Assembly (NCBI GenBank): GCA_963738135.1
Contig: CAVTVK010000007.1
Span: 248,001 to 312,000, forward strand
Reading direction: 5' to 3'
DNA: 64,000 bases
Source: Bog-473 sp963738135
GTDB taxonomy: Bacteria > Actinomycetota > Acidimicrobiia > Acidimicrobiales > RAAP-2
Position numbers and translations under genes: made by a program. The stretch's first letter is position 1. Each line of letters begins with the position of its first letter. The notes beneath the pieces were generated by a model that saw only the letters and a list, made by a program, of their open reading frames with translations, did not search any database and was not told the DNA's origin. Positions 1 through 8,403 of the stretch are shown here, piece after piece.

Positions 1-845
1 CGCTTGACGAACCTCCGACAGCCCCGGCCACGGTTGCGGCCGTTGCCGCCGCGGCCGCGGCTTGTTGTTGCGCGGCCGCGCTCGCGCGCCGCAGCGGCAG
101 CTGCTGCTTCCTGTTTTGCCTCTTGAATGGCTGCTGCCGCGACGTCCTGAGCCAGTTGACCCTGCACGAGGTTGAGGGTCGCCTTCGTCGTGGCGGCTTG
201 TTGCTCGTTGGCCTGGGCGAGCGATTTCGCCTGCGCCGCGTCCGACTGGGCCTGTGACGCCTCCGCCTGCAGCGCAGCCTTCTGCGACTCAAGACGCGTC
301 TCCGATTGCAGCAGCGACGTCTCGTCCTTGGTCAGGTTGCCGATGATCTGGTTTGTGTACTGGTTGCGCGCTTCGTTCATCGTCGCCGACGTCGAGAAGT
401 ACGAGGCGAAGCCGGTCTGAGGAGTTCCGTGGACGTAGGCCTGCACCGCGTCCGCCGCGACGAGCCGACGGTCGGCGTCCACGGCCGAACGGGCGTGTTC
501 GAGGTTGGTGGTGATCGCCTGCAACAACGTCTGCGCGTTCTGGAGGTTCTGCTCAGCGGTGTTGTATTTATCGTCGAGGATGGAGCTCTGCTGCTCCTCC
601 TGCGCCAGCGTCGCCTCTATCTGGCTGACTTTGGACTGGGCGGCGTTGATCTGGGACTGGTTCGGCGCAGGTCCCGGCAACGTGGTGGATGTCGTTGCGC
701 CGGCGCTCGTTGCCGCCGTTGCCGCCGCCGTGACGAACGCGACGACGAGACTCACGACCACGCCCACTCTGACAAGAGGAACCCGCTTGCGGGCAGTGCC
801 CCGACAATTCACTGCATCCACGGCGCAACAGCGTAATGGCCGCAT
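1..845 (-). CDS. Secreted coiled-coil protein, 3' end outside window (probable cell-wall hydrolase N-terminus)
   Basis: Read on the minus strand from an ATG, the product begins with a basic n-region (ARKR) and a hydrophobic core rich in V, L and A ending near GATTSTT, a good Sec signal peptide. About 200 residues rich in Q, A, E and K with heptad character follow, a long coiled coil. This layout is common in peptidoglycan hydrolases with C-terminal NlpC/P60 or M23 domains (RipA- or PcsB-like), but the catalytic part would lie beyond the window edge, so the function is inference. Near positions 70-90 the frame changes from an Ala/Gln-rich protein to an Arg/Gly-rich one; shifting one base restores an AAQQQAAAAAATAA-type sequence, so a one-base indel is likely. 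It is divergent from the esterase gene. Confidence 0.6.
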   Translation of the reverse strand, partial: MRPLRCCAVDAVNCRGTARKRVPLVRVGVVVSLVVAFVTAAATAATSAGATTSTTLPGPAPNQSQINAAQSKVSQIEATLAQEEQQSSILDDKYNTAEQNLQNAQTLLQAITTNLEHARSAVDADRRLVAADAVQAYVHGTPQTGFASYFSTSATMNEARNQYTNQIIGNLTKDETSLLQSETRLESQKAALQAEASQAQSDAAQAKSLAQANEQQAATTKATLNLVQGQLAQDVAAAAIQEAKQEAAAAAAARERGRATTSRGRGGNGRNRGRGCRRFVK

Positions 846-981
846 GGTGGCAATTTCGGCATCCCCTCTGTTCCTCTTCCGTTGTATCCCGAGTTCGCGC
901 GCTGTTTACCTTCCGTTGGTGTATCGGTTCGATTCGTACTCCGATTGACCGTTGACGTTTGTCTCCATAGGGTCCCCAGGC

Positions 982-2550
982 GTGAAGGGTGTGGTGGAAA
1001 CCTCCCAGGGGAGGCTCAGGGGAGTCTGGCGCGGGGATCTCTGGTCGTTTTCGGGAGTCCCTTACGCACGGGCGCCGGTCGGCGCGCTGCGCTGGCGCCC
1101 CCCGTTGGAGGCCGATGGCTGGAGCGAGATTCGTGACGCGTCGACCTTCGGCCCGATTGCCCCGCAATCCGCTTCGGTGCCTGGCATCACGAGCCCGTCG
1201 GACCCGTCGGCGTCCGAGCCACACAGTGAGGATTGCCTCTCGCTCAATGTCTGGACCCCCGAGCTTCCGGCATCACCGAAGGACCTGGGACGCGGTCGTC
1301 CTGTCATGGTCTTTATTCACGGGGGTGGATTCACGTCGGGGAGCGGGTCGGTCTTCCTCTACCGCGGTGGGGAGTTGGTGCGCAACGGCGACGCCGTCGT
1401 CGTGACCATCAACTATCGCCTCGGCGCCCTGGGCTTCCTGGGTCATCGGGATCTGGCTGATCCGGACGGGCTGGTGGGGAACTGGGGTTTGCAGGACCAG
1501 CTCGCGGCACTTCGTTGGGTGCGGGACAACATTGCGGCTTTCGGCGGCGATCCGAATGTCGTCACCGTCTTCGGCGAGTCCGCGGGAGGCTTCAGCGTGG
1601 CCACGCTTCTCGGCACACCTGCCGCCAAGGGACTCTTTGGGCGCGCCATCGTGCAGAGCGGCGGAGTGCACGTGCACTCGTGTGAAGAGGCGGAGCGATC
1701 GGCTGAGCGCTTGGCGGCCGTCCTTGGAGTGGCGTCGTGCACCAGGGACGCGTTGGAGGGCATTCCCGCGACCGAGCTCGTGGCCGCCACCGAGGAATTG
1801 GGCAAGCGACGCCCCGACCCCGGCATGATCCCGTTGCCGTTCCTTCCGGTGGTCGACCGTGTGTTGCTGCCCGACCACCCGCTGGCTGCGGTTGCCGATG
1901 GTGCCGCCAAAGGGATCGACCTGCTGATCGGGACCAACCGGGACGAGCTGACGCTCTTCGGGCTCGGCAATCCCGCACTGATGGCGCTCGACGCTGATGG
2001 AGTGGAGCGCTGGGTGGCCAACGCCGTGCCCGACATGGCGGCGCCGGACGTGCTGGAGGCCTACCGTTCCGCCCGGGCGTCACGCGGAGAGTCGATCGAG
2101 CCCAACGCCCTGTGGGTCGCCATCGGGACCGACATCGTCTTCCGCTGGCCGAGTCTTCAGCTGGCGGCGGCCCATCGTGCCCACGGGTCGCGCGCCTACG
2201 TCTATCTCTTCGACTGGGAATCTCCGGCGTTCGGGGGGATCCTGGGGTCGTGCCACGCGTTGGAGCTGCCGTTCGTGTTCGGCGCCGTCCACTTGCCGGT
2301 CGTGCAGGTCTTCTCGGGCGGCGGCCCGGCTGTCGATACCCTGTCGAGTCAGATGCAGCGAGCGTGGCTGGCCTTCGCTGCTGCGGGTGACCCGAGCCAC
2401 GAAGGCATCGGCGTCTGGCGGCCCTGGGAGCCGGCCGGTCGCGCCACGCAGATCTTCGGGGCCGACACCCGGCTCGAGCCGGCGCCCCGCAACGCGGAGC
2501 TCGCCGTCGTGGAGCGCTCCCGTCCGCTCGTGGCGGAAGTCTCGGGGTAA
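982..2550 (+). CDS. Type B carboxylesterase
   Basis: An alpha/beta hydrolase of the carboxylesterase/cholinesterase family, about 522 residues, the usual family length. The N-terminus has the family opening (ETSQGRLRG, FSGVPYA), followed by the oxyanion-hole segment FIHGGGF. The nucleophile is in FGESAGG, Ser about residue 200. The acidic residue is probably in IGTNRDE and the catalytic His in GSCHALELPF. No signal peptide is visible, so it is probably a cytoplasmic ester hydrolase of unknown substrate. GTG at 982 is chosen because it sits just before the conserved opening with an AGGG upstream; a TTG at 952 in the same frame is the alternative. It converges on the P450 gene with a gap of about 30 bases. 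Confidence 0.88.
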   Translation: MKGVVETSQGRLRGVWRGDLWSFSGVPYARAPVGALRWRPPLEADGWSEIRDASTFGPIAPQSASVPGITSPSDPSASEPHSEDCLSLNVWTPELPASPKDLGRGRPVMVFIHGGGFTSGSGSVFLYRGGELVRNGDAVVVTINYRLGALGFLGHRDLADPDGLVGNWGLQDQLAALRWVRDNIAAFGGDPNVVTVFGESAGGFSVATLLGTPAAKGLFGRAIVQSGGVHVHSCEEAERSAERLAAVLGVASCTRDALEGIPATELVAATEELGKRRPDPGMIPLPFLPVVDRVLLPDHPLAAVADGAAKGIDLLIGTNRDELTLFGLGNPALMALDADGVERWVANAVPDMAAPDVLEAYRSARASRGESIEPNALWVAIGTDIVFRWPSLQLAAAHRAHGSRAYVYLFDWESPAFGGILGSCHALELPFVFGAVHLPVVQVFSGGGPAVDTLSSQMQRAWLAFAAAGDPSHEGIGVWRPWEPAGRATQIFGADTRLEPAPRNAELAVVERSRPLVAEVSG

Positions 2551-2582
2551 AGGGACCGGGCGGCGGCTGCGGCGTCAGGGCG

Positions 2583-3845
2583 TCACACGCCGGTGGCCGG
2601 CGCCGATGAAGTGGTCGCCTTGTGCAGTCGCAGCGGGAGGTGGCGGATGCCGGTGTGACGATTGCTGCGCGTCCACTGCGCTGGGGCGGCGAGGCTGAAC
2701 GACGAAACTCCGCGGACGATCTCCTCGAGGGCGACGCGGATCTCCAGACGGGCGAGGTGCGCGCCGAGACAGAAGTGGGAGCCGTGGCCAAAGGCAAGAT
2801 GCGGGTTGGGGTCGCGCTGCAGCAGGAACGCGTCGGGATGGTCGAAGCGCCGCGGATCCCGATTGGCCGAACCTTCCCAGACGACGACCTTCTCTCCGGG
2901 ACTGATGCGCGCGTGGCCCAACTCGCAGGCCGTGGTCGCCGTGCGACGCTTGGACGGCGATGGCGTGGTCCAACGCAGGATCTCCTCCACGGCCGGACCC
3001 ATCGCGGCCTGTCCGGACTGCAGGCGGTCGAGTTGGTCGGGCCATTCCAGGAAGGCGAGCATGGCGCCCGCGATGGCATTGCGGGTCGTTTCTGCGCCGG
3101 CGGAGAACACCAGGGAGAAGAAGGCCGAGAGCTCGGCATCGCTCAATTGCGGCGGGTCGGCATCGGGCAACTCGGCCCCAATGACCGTCGAGAGCATGTC
3201 GGGACACGGGACGGCGCGCTTCTCGCTGATCAGATCAGCGCCGTACTGGTACATCAGGCCCACCGCCGCCTCCCGCTCGGGGGTCATCGACAGGAAGTCG
3301 GAATCGTCAGGAATGTCGAAGATGTGCTCGACGGCGTCGAAGAGGAGATGACGGTCGGCCTCGGGCACGCCGAGCAGGAGACAGATGGCCTGCATGGGAA
3401 GCTCGGCCGCCACATCCACCAGGAAATCGCACTCCTCGTCGACCGCCTCGAGGAGCCGGCGCATCCGGCCCCGCAGCTCTGGCTCCAGGTTGCGCACCGC
3501 AGCCGGAGTCAGGCCCCGCGTGACCAGGCGACGGATCCGGGCGTGTCGGGGATCGTCCATCATGTTGAGGACGATCCCGGCCACCGGGAGGTCCTGAATG
3601 ATCGTGCCCCCGTAAGGGCGGTCACCTCCTGTCTCGGAGGAATAGGTCCCCGGGTCGCTGAGGACCTGCAGCACCTCGTCGTAGGTGGCCACAGACCAGA
3701 ACCCTTCTCCGTCGGGGGTGTGGGCGGTGGGTTCGTGCCACCACACTGGTGCCTGTTCTCTGTGGAGCCGGAAGACGTCGTGCGGGAAGCCTCCGGCGAA
3801 GGTGTCGAGATCGGTCAGGTCCACCTGGCTGAGGTCGTCCACCAC
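2583..3845 (-). CDS. Cytochrome P450 (CYP125/142-like actinobacterial group)
   Basis: A soluble bacterial P450 of about 420 residues. Visible landmarks are the I-helix oxygen-activation motif (AGAETTRN), the K-helix EEILRW, and the heme loop FGHGSHFCLGAHLARLE with the axial Cys. The SANRDPRRF segment and RRTATT-type region resemble the steroid/branched-lipid hydroxylating P450s CYP124/125/142, so a lipid substrate is likely but not proven. The open frame extends upstream across the tRNA, which cannot be coding; GTG at 3845 follows a GAGGA ribosome site and gives a normal N-terminus. No ferredoxin or reductase partner gene is next to it. Confidence 0.85.
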   Translation of the reverse strand: MVDDLSQVDLTDLDTFAGGFPHDVFRLHREQAPVWWHEPTAHTPDGEGFWSVATYDEVLQVLSDPGTYSSETGGDRPYGGTIIQDLPVAGIVLNMMDDPRHARIRRLVTRGLTPAAVRNLEPELRGRMRRLLEAVDEECDFLVDVAAELPMQAICLLLGVPEADRHLLFDAVEHIFDIPDDSDFLSMTPEREAAVGLMYQYGADLISEKRAVPCPDMLSTVIGAELPDADPPQLSDAELSAFFSLVFSAGAETTRNAIAGAMLAFLEWPDQLDRLQSGQAAMGPAVEEILRWTTPSPSKRRTATTACELGHARISPGEKVVVWEGSANRDPRRFDHPDAFLLQRDPNPHLAFGHGSHFCLGAHLARLEIRVALEEIVRGVSSFSLAAPAQWTRSNRHTGIRHLPLRLHKATTSSAPATGV

Positions 3846-3888
3846 GCCATCCTCACGAGAGGGCTCGACTCGGTCAAGAATGGTGCGA

Positions 3889-3962
3889 GGGGGCGTAGCC
3901 CAACCGGCAGAGGCAGGGCGCTTAAACCGTCCCCAGTGAGGGTTCGAATCCCTCCGCCCCCA
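3889..3962 (+). tRNA. tRNA with UAA (Leu) anticodon but short variable loop
   Basis: A complete 74-nt cloverleaf folds by eye: 7-bp acceptor stem GGGGGCG/CGCCCCC, 3-bp D stem GCC/GGC with a large loop, anticodon stem GGGCG/CGTCC, loop CTTAAAC, 5-nt variable loop CCAGT, T stem GAGGG/CCCTC and T loop TTCGAAT. The discriminator is A and no CCA is encoded. Position 33 is T, so the anticodon is TAA, reading the leucine codon UUA. Normal tRNA-Leu is class II with a long variable arm; this one has a class II-like D arm but a class I variable loop. It lies between the divergent P450 and BTAD genes. Confidence 0.8.
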
Positions 3963-3990
3963 CGGAGTGCGCGGCCGACCGTTCCCCGGC

Positions 3991-4767
3991 GTGTCCAACG
4001 GCGTAGAAGTGGCGGTCCTCGGGCCCGTCGTCCTGCGCGGCACGGCCGGACCGTTCCGGCGCTCGGCCGCGCGTGAACTGGTGGTCTACCTCGCGTTCCA
4101 CCGGCGAGGAGTGCGCCATGCGGAATGGTCCTTCGCGATCTGGCCCGAGCGAGCCGTCTCGCCGTCCACCGCCCACTCGACCTCGTCGGACGCCCGCCGG
4201 GCCCTCGGTTTGGACGCCGACGGCCGCCCGCATCTCCCTCGCGGCGTCGGCCTCCGCTTGAGGGAGTCGGTCACGACCGACGTCGAGCGGTTCGCGTCGC
4301 TCGCCGACGCCGCCGACGACGATCCGCACCAGCTCCTCCGGGCGATGCGGTTGGTACGCGGACCGCTCTTCTCGGGGCTGCGCCGTACGGACTGGGCGGT
4401 CTTCGACGGGACCCACGCCCAGATCGAGGCCTTGGTGGTCGGCACGGCGTTGCGCGCGGCCGACGCCTACGTCGGGCTGGGGCGTGGGGAGCAGGCCGAG
4501 TGGATCGTCCGACAGGCGTTCCACGTCAGCCCGTACGACGAGCGTCTCTACCGCGCACTCCTCGTGGCAACCGCGGCCCAAGGCAACCGGGTCCGGCTTC
4601 GCTCAGCCATGGCGCAACTGCTGACGCTGGCGGGGGAGGGAGGTCGCCCACCTGCCCGGACGCGCGAACTCACCCCCGCGGACTGCCTCCACCCAGCCAC
4701 GACGGCCCTCTATCGCGACCTGCTCTGCGGGTCGCCCGGCACCGGAGGGCACCCCGTCAGGCTGTAG
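3991..4767 (+). CDS. BTAD-domain transcriptional regulator
   Basis: About 258 residues in two parts. Residues ~1-90 (VEVAVLGPVVLRG, then a winged-helix-like stretch ending RRALG) resemble the DNA-binding half of SARP regulators. Residues ~95-250 are a bacterial transcriptional activation domain with TPR-like helices and the signature SPYDERLYRALL. Such regulators are common in actinobacteria and usually control neighbouring or secondary-metabolism genes. GTG at 3991 starts directly before the conserved VEVAVLGP segment; the frame reaches up to 3967, immediately after the tRNA. It is followed after 14 bases by the membrane-anchored protein, so it may be co-transcribed with the sugar-nucleotide genes. 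Confidence 0.7.
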   Translation: MSNGVEVAVLGPVVLRGTAGPFRRSAARELVVYLAFHRRGVRHAEWSFAIWPERAVSPSTAHSTSSDARRALGLDADGRPHLPRGVGLRLRESVTTDVERFASLADAADDDPHQLLRAMRLVRGPLFSGLRRTDWAVFDGTHAQIEALVVGTALRAADAYVGLGRGEQAEWIVRQAFHVSPYDERLYRALLVATAAQGNRVRLRSAMAQLLTLAGEGGRPPARTRELTPADCLHPATTALYRDLLCGSPGTGGHPVRL

Positions 4768-4781
4768 GGTTGCCACCCGCC

Positions 4782-5633
4782 ATGGCGAGAAGCTCTTCTG
4801 GGAAATCAGTTGCACGCGCCGCCGCAACCGGCGGTGGCGCGACCTATCGCGGGCAGATGCCCGTGAACTGGTACGCCGCGCTCGTCATCATCGTCATCCT
4901 GGGGGTCGGATCGATCGCCTGGGCGAAGTACGACTACAACCAGGTGCCCGCCGTCGTCGAGCCGACTGTCGGGACCTCGTGGCACGCCGGCCTGGCCTTC
5001 GACATCTGCGGCACCATGGTGCCGGCGCTCCCGGCTTCGCCTTCCACGGCCACCACGGGCCTCACGACCACGGGGAACGGTGTCCTCTCCATCGCGCCCA
5101 AGACGGCGGGCGAGGCGGGCAACAACGCGACGCTCGGGAAGTTCGCCGACGGGTATACCGGCTTGACGTTGACCAACACCAAACTCAAGTACCCCACGAC
5201 CGGGGTCCCCCAGTACACCAATGGCCAGAAGTGCGCGGCCGGGACGCCGGACGCCGGCAAGGCCGGTGTCGTCATGGCTCGTTCCTGGATCATCTCGACC
5301 ACAACGGGCAAGACCCACGAACAGACGGAGACCGGGGGCGCCACGACAACGCAGCCCGCCGACCTCAAATTCCAGAATCGTCAGTTGATCACTGCCGGCT
5401 TCGTGCCTGCAGGCACGAAGCTGCCCAAGTCAACGTCGACCATCTCTGCCCTGGTGCCCGTACTGGCGGGCGACCAGGCACCGGTGGCCACCACCAGCAC
5501 GACCGTCGCGGGCGCCACTTCGTCCACCGTGCCGACGACCACGCCGACCTCGGCACCGGCGGCGTCCTCCACGACGTCGTCCGTGCCGGCTACGACCACG
5601 TCGAAGCCTTCGTCGACCACGACGACGAAGTAA
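4782..5633 (+). CDS. Membrane-anchored protein with Thr/Ser/Pro-rich tail, function unknown
   Basis: About 283 residues. A basic N-terminus is followed by one transmembrane helix (WYAALVIIVILGVGSIAW, residues ~29-46), then a ~180-residue extracytoplasmic part and a ~60-residue tail rich in Thr, Ser, Ala and Pro (repeats like TTTTPTSA and SSTTSS). The tail looks like a flexible and possibly glycosylated linker. I do not recognise the middle domain; it has two Cys that could pair (DICGT and QKCAAG). Its stop overlaps the next start (TAATG), so translation is probably coupled to the nucleotidyltransferase, suggesting a role in envelope glycoconjugate assembly. That role is inference. Confidence 0.7.
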   Translation: MARSSSGKSVARAAATGGGATYRGQMPVNWYAALVIIVILGVGSIAWAKYDYNQVPAVVEPTVGTSWHAGLAFDICGTMVPALPASPSTATTGLTTTGNGVLSIAPKTAGEAGNNATLGKFADGYTGLTLTNTKLKYPTTGVPQYTNGQKCAAGTPDAGKAGVVMARSWIISTTTGKTHEQTETGGATTTQPADLKFQNRQLITAGFVPAGTKLPKSTSTISALVPVLAGDQAPVATTSTTVAGATSSTVPTTTPTSAPAASSTTSSVPATTTSKPSSTTTTK

Positions 5634-6709
5634 TGAAAGCGGTTGTCCTCGTTGGGGGCGAGGGAACGAGGCTGCGTCCCCTGACGCTCTCGGCGCCCAA
5701 GCAGATGCTCCCCATTGTCGGGGTGCCCATGATCGAGCGCGTGCTCGCGCAGCTCGCGGTCCATGGGATCGACGACGCCATCCTTTCGCTCGGCTACCTC
5801 CCCGATGCGTTCATGGAGGCCTACCCGGACGGGCGGGTTGCCGGCGTCGGTCTCACCTACGCCGTCGAGCCCGAGCCGCTCGACACCGCCGGCGCGGTGC
5901 GGTTCGCCGCGTCGTTCGCCGGTATCGACGAGACTTTTGTCGTCGTGAACGGCGACGTGCTCACCGACCTGGACCTGACCACGTTGGTGGCCTTTCACCG
6001 CGAGCGCGGAGCCGAGGGGACGATCGCCCTGCATCCGGTCGCCGACCCTTCCGCGTTCGGCGTGGTGCCCACCGACGAGGATGGCCGGGTGAAGGCCTTC
6101 GTGGAGAAGCCGCCACGCGACGAAGCGCCGACCAACGAAATCAACGCGGGGACCTACGTGCTCGAGCCGTCGGTCCTCAGCCGCATCCCCGAGGGGGGGC
6201 GAGTCTCCATCGAACGCGAGACCTTTCCCGCCATGGTGCGCGACGGTGGGCTCTTCGCGCGGTCGGACGCCAGCTATTGGCTCGACACCGGGACCCCGGC
6301 GGCCTATCTCGAGGCGAACTTCGACTACCTGAACCGCAAGCGCGGCCCGGTCGTGACTCCAGGTGCCGTCGACCGGGGCGACGGGGTCCTCATGGAGGGC
6401 GAGAGTGACGTGGAGGGCGAGGTGACGGGTCCCGCCGTCATCTTCTCGGGCTGCGTCGTCGAGACTGGCGCCCGCGTGGAGCGGAGCATTCTGGGGCCCG
6501 GCACGGTCGTGTCCTCCGGCGCCGTCGTGGCGGACTCCGTGCTCATGGCCGGGTGCCATGTCGCGGCCGACGCCAAGGTGGCCGGGTCCGTCATGGGTCC
6601 ACGGTCGATCGTGGGGCAGCGAGGTGATGTCCGGGCGGTCTCCGTCCTCGGCGCCGATGCAGTGGTCTCGTCGGGGACACTGGTCGACGGCGAGCGGGTA
6701 TCGGGCTAG
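5633..6709 (+). CDS. Sugar-1-phosphate nucleotidyltransferase (mannose-1-phosphate guanylyltransferase type)
   Basis: About 358 residues. The N-terminus carries the nucleotide-binding signature VGGEGTRLRPLT followed by PKQMLPI, and the sugar/metal site NGDVLTD is present. Residues ~240-358 form hexapeptide repeats of the left-handed beta-helix kind (GPAVIFSG, GARVERSIL). This arrangement is typical of actinobacterial ManC (Rv3264c-like), making GDP-mannose, although glucose-1-phosphate specificity cannot be excluded. GDP-mannose would feed the glycosyltransferases and the reductase downstream and would use product of the phosphomannomutase at 26.8 kb. ATG overlaps the preceding stop; the next gene starts 10 bases later. 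Confidence 0.85.
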   Translation: MKAVVLVGGEGTRLRPLTLSAPKQMLPIVGVPMIERVLAQLAVHGIDDAILSLGYLPDAFMEAYPDGRVAGVGLTYAVEPEPLDTAGAVRFAASFAGIDETFVVVNGDVLTDLDLTTLVAFHRERGAEGTIALHPVADPSAFGVVPTDEDGRVKAFVEKPPRDEAPTNEINAGTYVLEPSVLSRIPEGGRVSIERETFPAMVRDGGLFARSDASYWLDTGTPAAYLEANFDYLNRKRGPVVTPGAVDRGDGVLMEGESDVEGEVTGPAVIFSGCVVETGARVERSILGPGTVVSSGAVVADSVLMAGCHVAADAKVAGSVMGPRSIVGQRGDVRAVSVLGADAVVSSGTLVDGERVSG

Positions 6710-6719
6710 AAGGGCGGGC

Positions 6720-7670
6720 ATGCGGACGCTGGTGACGGGAGGGGCCGGGTTCATCGGGTCGAATCTGGTCGATCGCCTCCTGGTCGAAGGACACGAGGTC
6801 GACGTCGTCGACGACTTCTCCACGGGGTCGTTGTCGAACCTGGCCGAAGCCCGTGGCAGTGCGGGCCGGGCCCTCACCATTCATCATCTCGATATCAGCG
6901 CTCCGGCCGTCATTGAGCTGATGGCACGCCGCCGCCCCGAGCTCGTCTTCCATTTGGCGGCCCAAGCCGATGTGCGCGTCTCGGTGGCCCGTCCGGCGTT
7001 CGACGCCACGGTGAACGTCGTGGGCTCGCTCAATGTCCTGGAGGGCGCCCGCCTGGCCGAGGCCGAGCGTGTGGTCTTTGCGGCCAGTGGCGGGACGCTG
7101 TACGGCGAGCCCGCCCCCGAAGACCTCCCGGTGCGCGAATCGCACCCGCAGCAGCCGCTCTCGCCCTACGGCGTGTCGAAGAAGGCGGTCATCGACTACA
7201 TGGTGGCGTACCGCGAGCTGCACTCCCTCGAGTTCAGTGCGCTGGCCCTGGGGAACGTCTACGGACCGCGGCAGAATCCCCACGGCGAGGCCGGTGTGGT
7301 TGCCATCTTTGCCGACCGCATGCTGCGCGGCGAGCCGGTGACGATCTTCGGGGACGGCGAGCAGACCCGGGACTATGTCTTCGTCGACGACGTTGTCGAC
7401 GCCTTCGTGCGCGCGGCCACCCGTGGTGGCGGCCTCGTCTGCAACATCGGCACGGGTCGCGAGACATCGGTCAACGAGCTCGTTGCCGCCATGAGCGCGC
7501 AGTCCGGGTTCGAGGTCACGGCCGTCTTGGCGCCGTTGCGACCGGGCGAGCTCATCCGGTCGAGTCTCGACGTCGAGCGGGCGGCGATCCAGCTCGGATG
7601 GCGTTCCTGGACGCAGCTCGATGACGGTGTGCGGGCCGTCCTCGACTTCGTGCGGGCCAGCATCGGCTGA
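6720..7670 (+). CDS. NAD-dependent sugar epimerase/dehydratase (GalE-like)
   Basis: An extended SDR enzyme of about 316 residues. The cofactor motif TGGAGFIGSNL is at the N-terminus, the FHLAAQADVRVSV stretch and the SGGTLYGE segment are as in UDP-glucose 4-epimerases, and the catalytic pair is in YGVSKK. GNVYGPRQ and GDGEQTRDYVFVDDVV are also family hallmarks. It probably interconverts a nucleotide sugar (UDP-glucose/UDP-galactose or related). It is the last gene of the short operon beginning at the BTAD or membrane protein gene, and converges with cofE with only one base between the stops. Confidence 0.87.
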   Translation: MRTLVTGGAGFIGSNLVDRLLVEGHEVDVVDDFSTGSLSNLAEARGSAGRALTIHHLDISAPAVIELMARRRPELVFHLAAQADVRVSVARPAFDATVNVVGSLNVLEGARLAEAERVVFAASGGTLYGEPAPEDLPVRESHPQQPLSPYGVSKKAVIDYMVAYRELHSLEFSALALGNVYGPRQNPHGEAGVVAIFADRMLRGEPVTIFGDGEQTRDYVFVDDVVDAFVRAATRGGGLVCNIGTGRETSVNELVAAMSAQSGFEVTAVLAPLRPGELIRSSLDVERAAIQLGWRSWTQLDDGVRAVLDFVRASIG

Positions 7671-7671
7671 C

Positions 7672-8403
7672 TCAGCGGAAGAGGTCTTCGTCCGGAGGCC
7701 GGATCACCTCGGCGCGCACGGAGGCCGGGCGGAGCCATTCCGCCGGCACCCCACGGACCACGGCCACCGGGACCCCACGGTCCTTGCCCATCACGAGCTC
7801 TGCGGCAGACGCCAACTCGTCGGCGACGCAGATTTCCGTGGCGAGAAGCTCGCGCCCCCCGGCATCGGTCGTCCCCTTCAGGTCGATCACCGCGGCCACG
7901 CCGGCGCAGCCGATGGCAACGTCTGTGACGCCCTTCCGCCACGGGCGCCCGAAGGTGTCCGAGACGATCACGCCGAGCGTGAGCCCGAGGCTGTTCTGCA
8001 GAGCGGCCCGAATGCGACGGGCCGAACGATCCGAATCGTCGGGAAGGAGCGCCGCGGTTCCGTCCGCCACGTTGGACAGGTCCACGCCGGCGTTGGCACA
8101 GATGAAGCCATGCCGGGTCTCACTGATCACGAGGTCACCGCGCTGGCGCAGCACGCGCACCGATTCCCGGCGCACCAAGGCCAGCTTTGCCGCAGGGTCG
8201 CTGTGGTCGAGCTCGACCAGACGGCCCTCAGCCTTCGAGATGACCTTCTGGGTGATCACGACCACGTCGCCGCTGGCCAGCGCGGGCCCGACGGCGTTGG
8301 CGGGGGCGACGGCTCCGGCGATCAGCGCCGCCAGATCGGTGCCGGGTGTCACCTCACCCAGGCCGGAGATGGGAAAGATCTGCATGCCCTCAACCGACGG
8401 CAT
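7672..8403 (-). CDS. cofE: Coenzyme F420-0:L-glutamate ligase CofE
   Basis: About 243 residues, the length of stand-alone CofE. It adds glutamate to F420-0 using GTP. The N-terminus (IFPISGLGEVTPGTDL), GDVVVITQKVISKAEGR, ISETRHGFICANAGVD and SDTFGRPWRKG are classic family motifs. In mycobacteria this domain is fused to a nitroreductase-like domain (FbiB); here the CofE domain stands alone. It overlaps the end of cofD by 14 bases and is clearly co-transcribed with it. Its product would serve the luciferase-like oxidoreductases in the 34-50 kb region, some of which probably use F420. Confidence 0.94.
   Translation of the reverse strand: MPSVEGMQIFPISGLGEVTPGTDLAALIAGAVAPANAVGPALASGDVVVITQKVISKAEGRLVELDHSDPAAKLALVRRESVRVLRQRGDLVISETRHGFICANAGVDLSNVADGTAALLPDDSDRSARRIRAALQNSLGLTLGVIVSDTFGRPWRKGVTDVAIGCAGVAAVIDLKGTTDAGGRELLATEICVADELASAAELVMGKDRGVPVAVVRGVPAEWLRPASVRAEVIRPPDEDLFR

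Noticed and set aside
3889..3962. tRNA as an integration site of a mobile element
   Set aside because: No integrase, no repeated 3' end of the tRNA and no phage or plasmid genes in the window.
2622..4076. 484-codon open frame antisense to the P450 and across the tRNA
   Set aside because: No domain; runs through a tRNA; opposite strand is a clear P450.
2583..4767. P450 plus SARP-like regulator as a natural-product cluster
   Set aside because: No synthase, peptide precursor or tailoring genes nearby; the regulator is followed by sugar-nucleotide genes.
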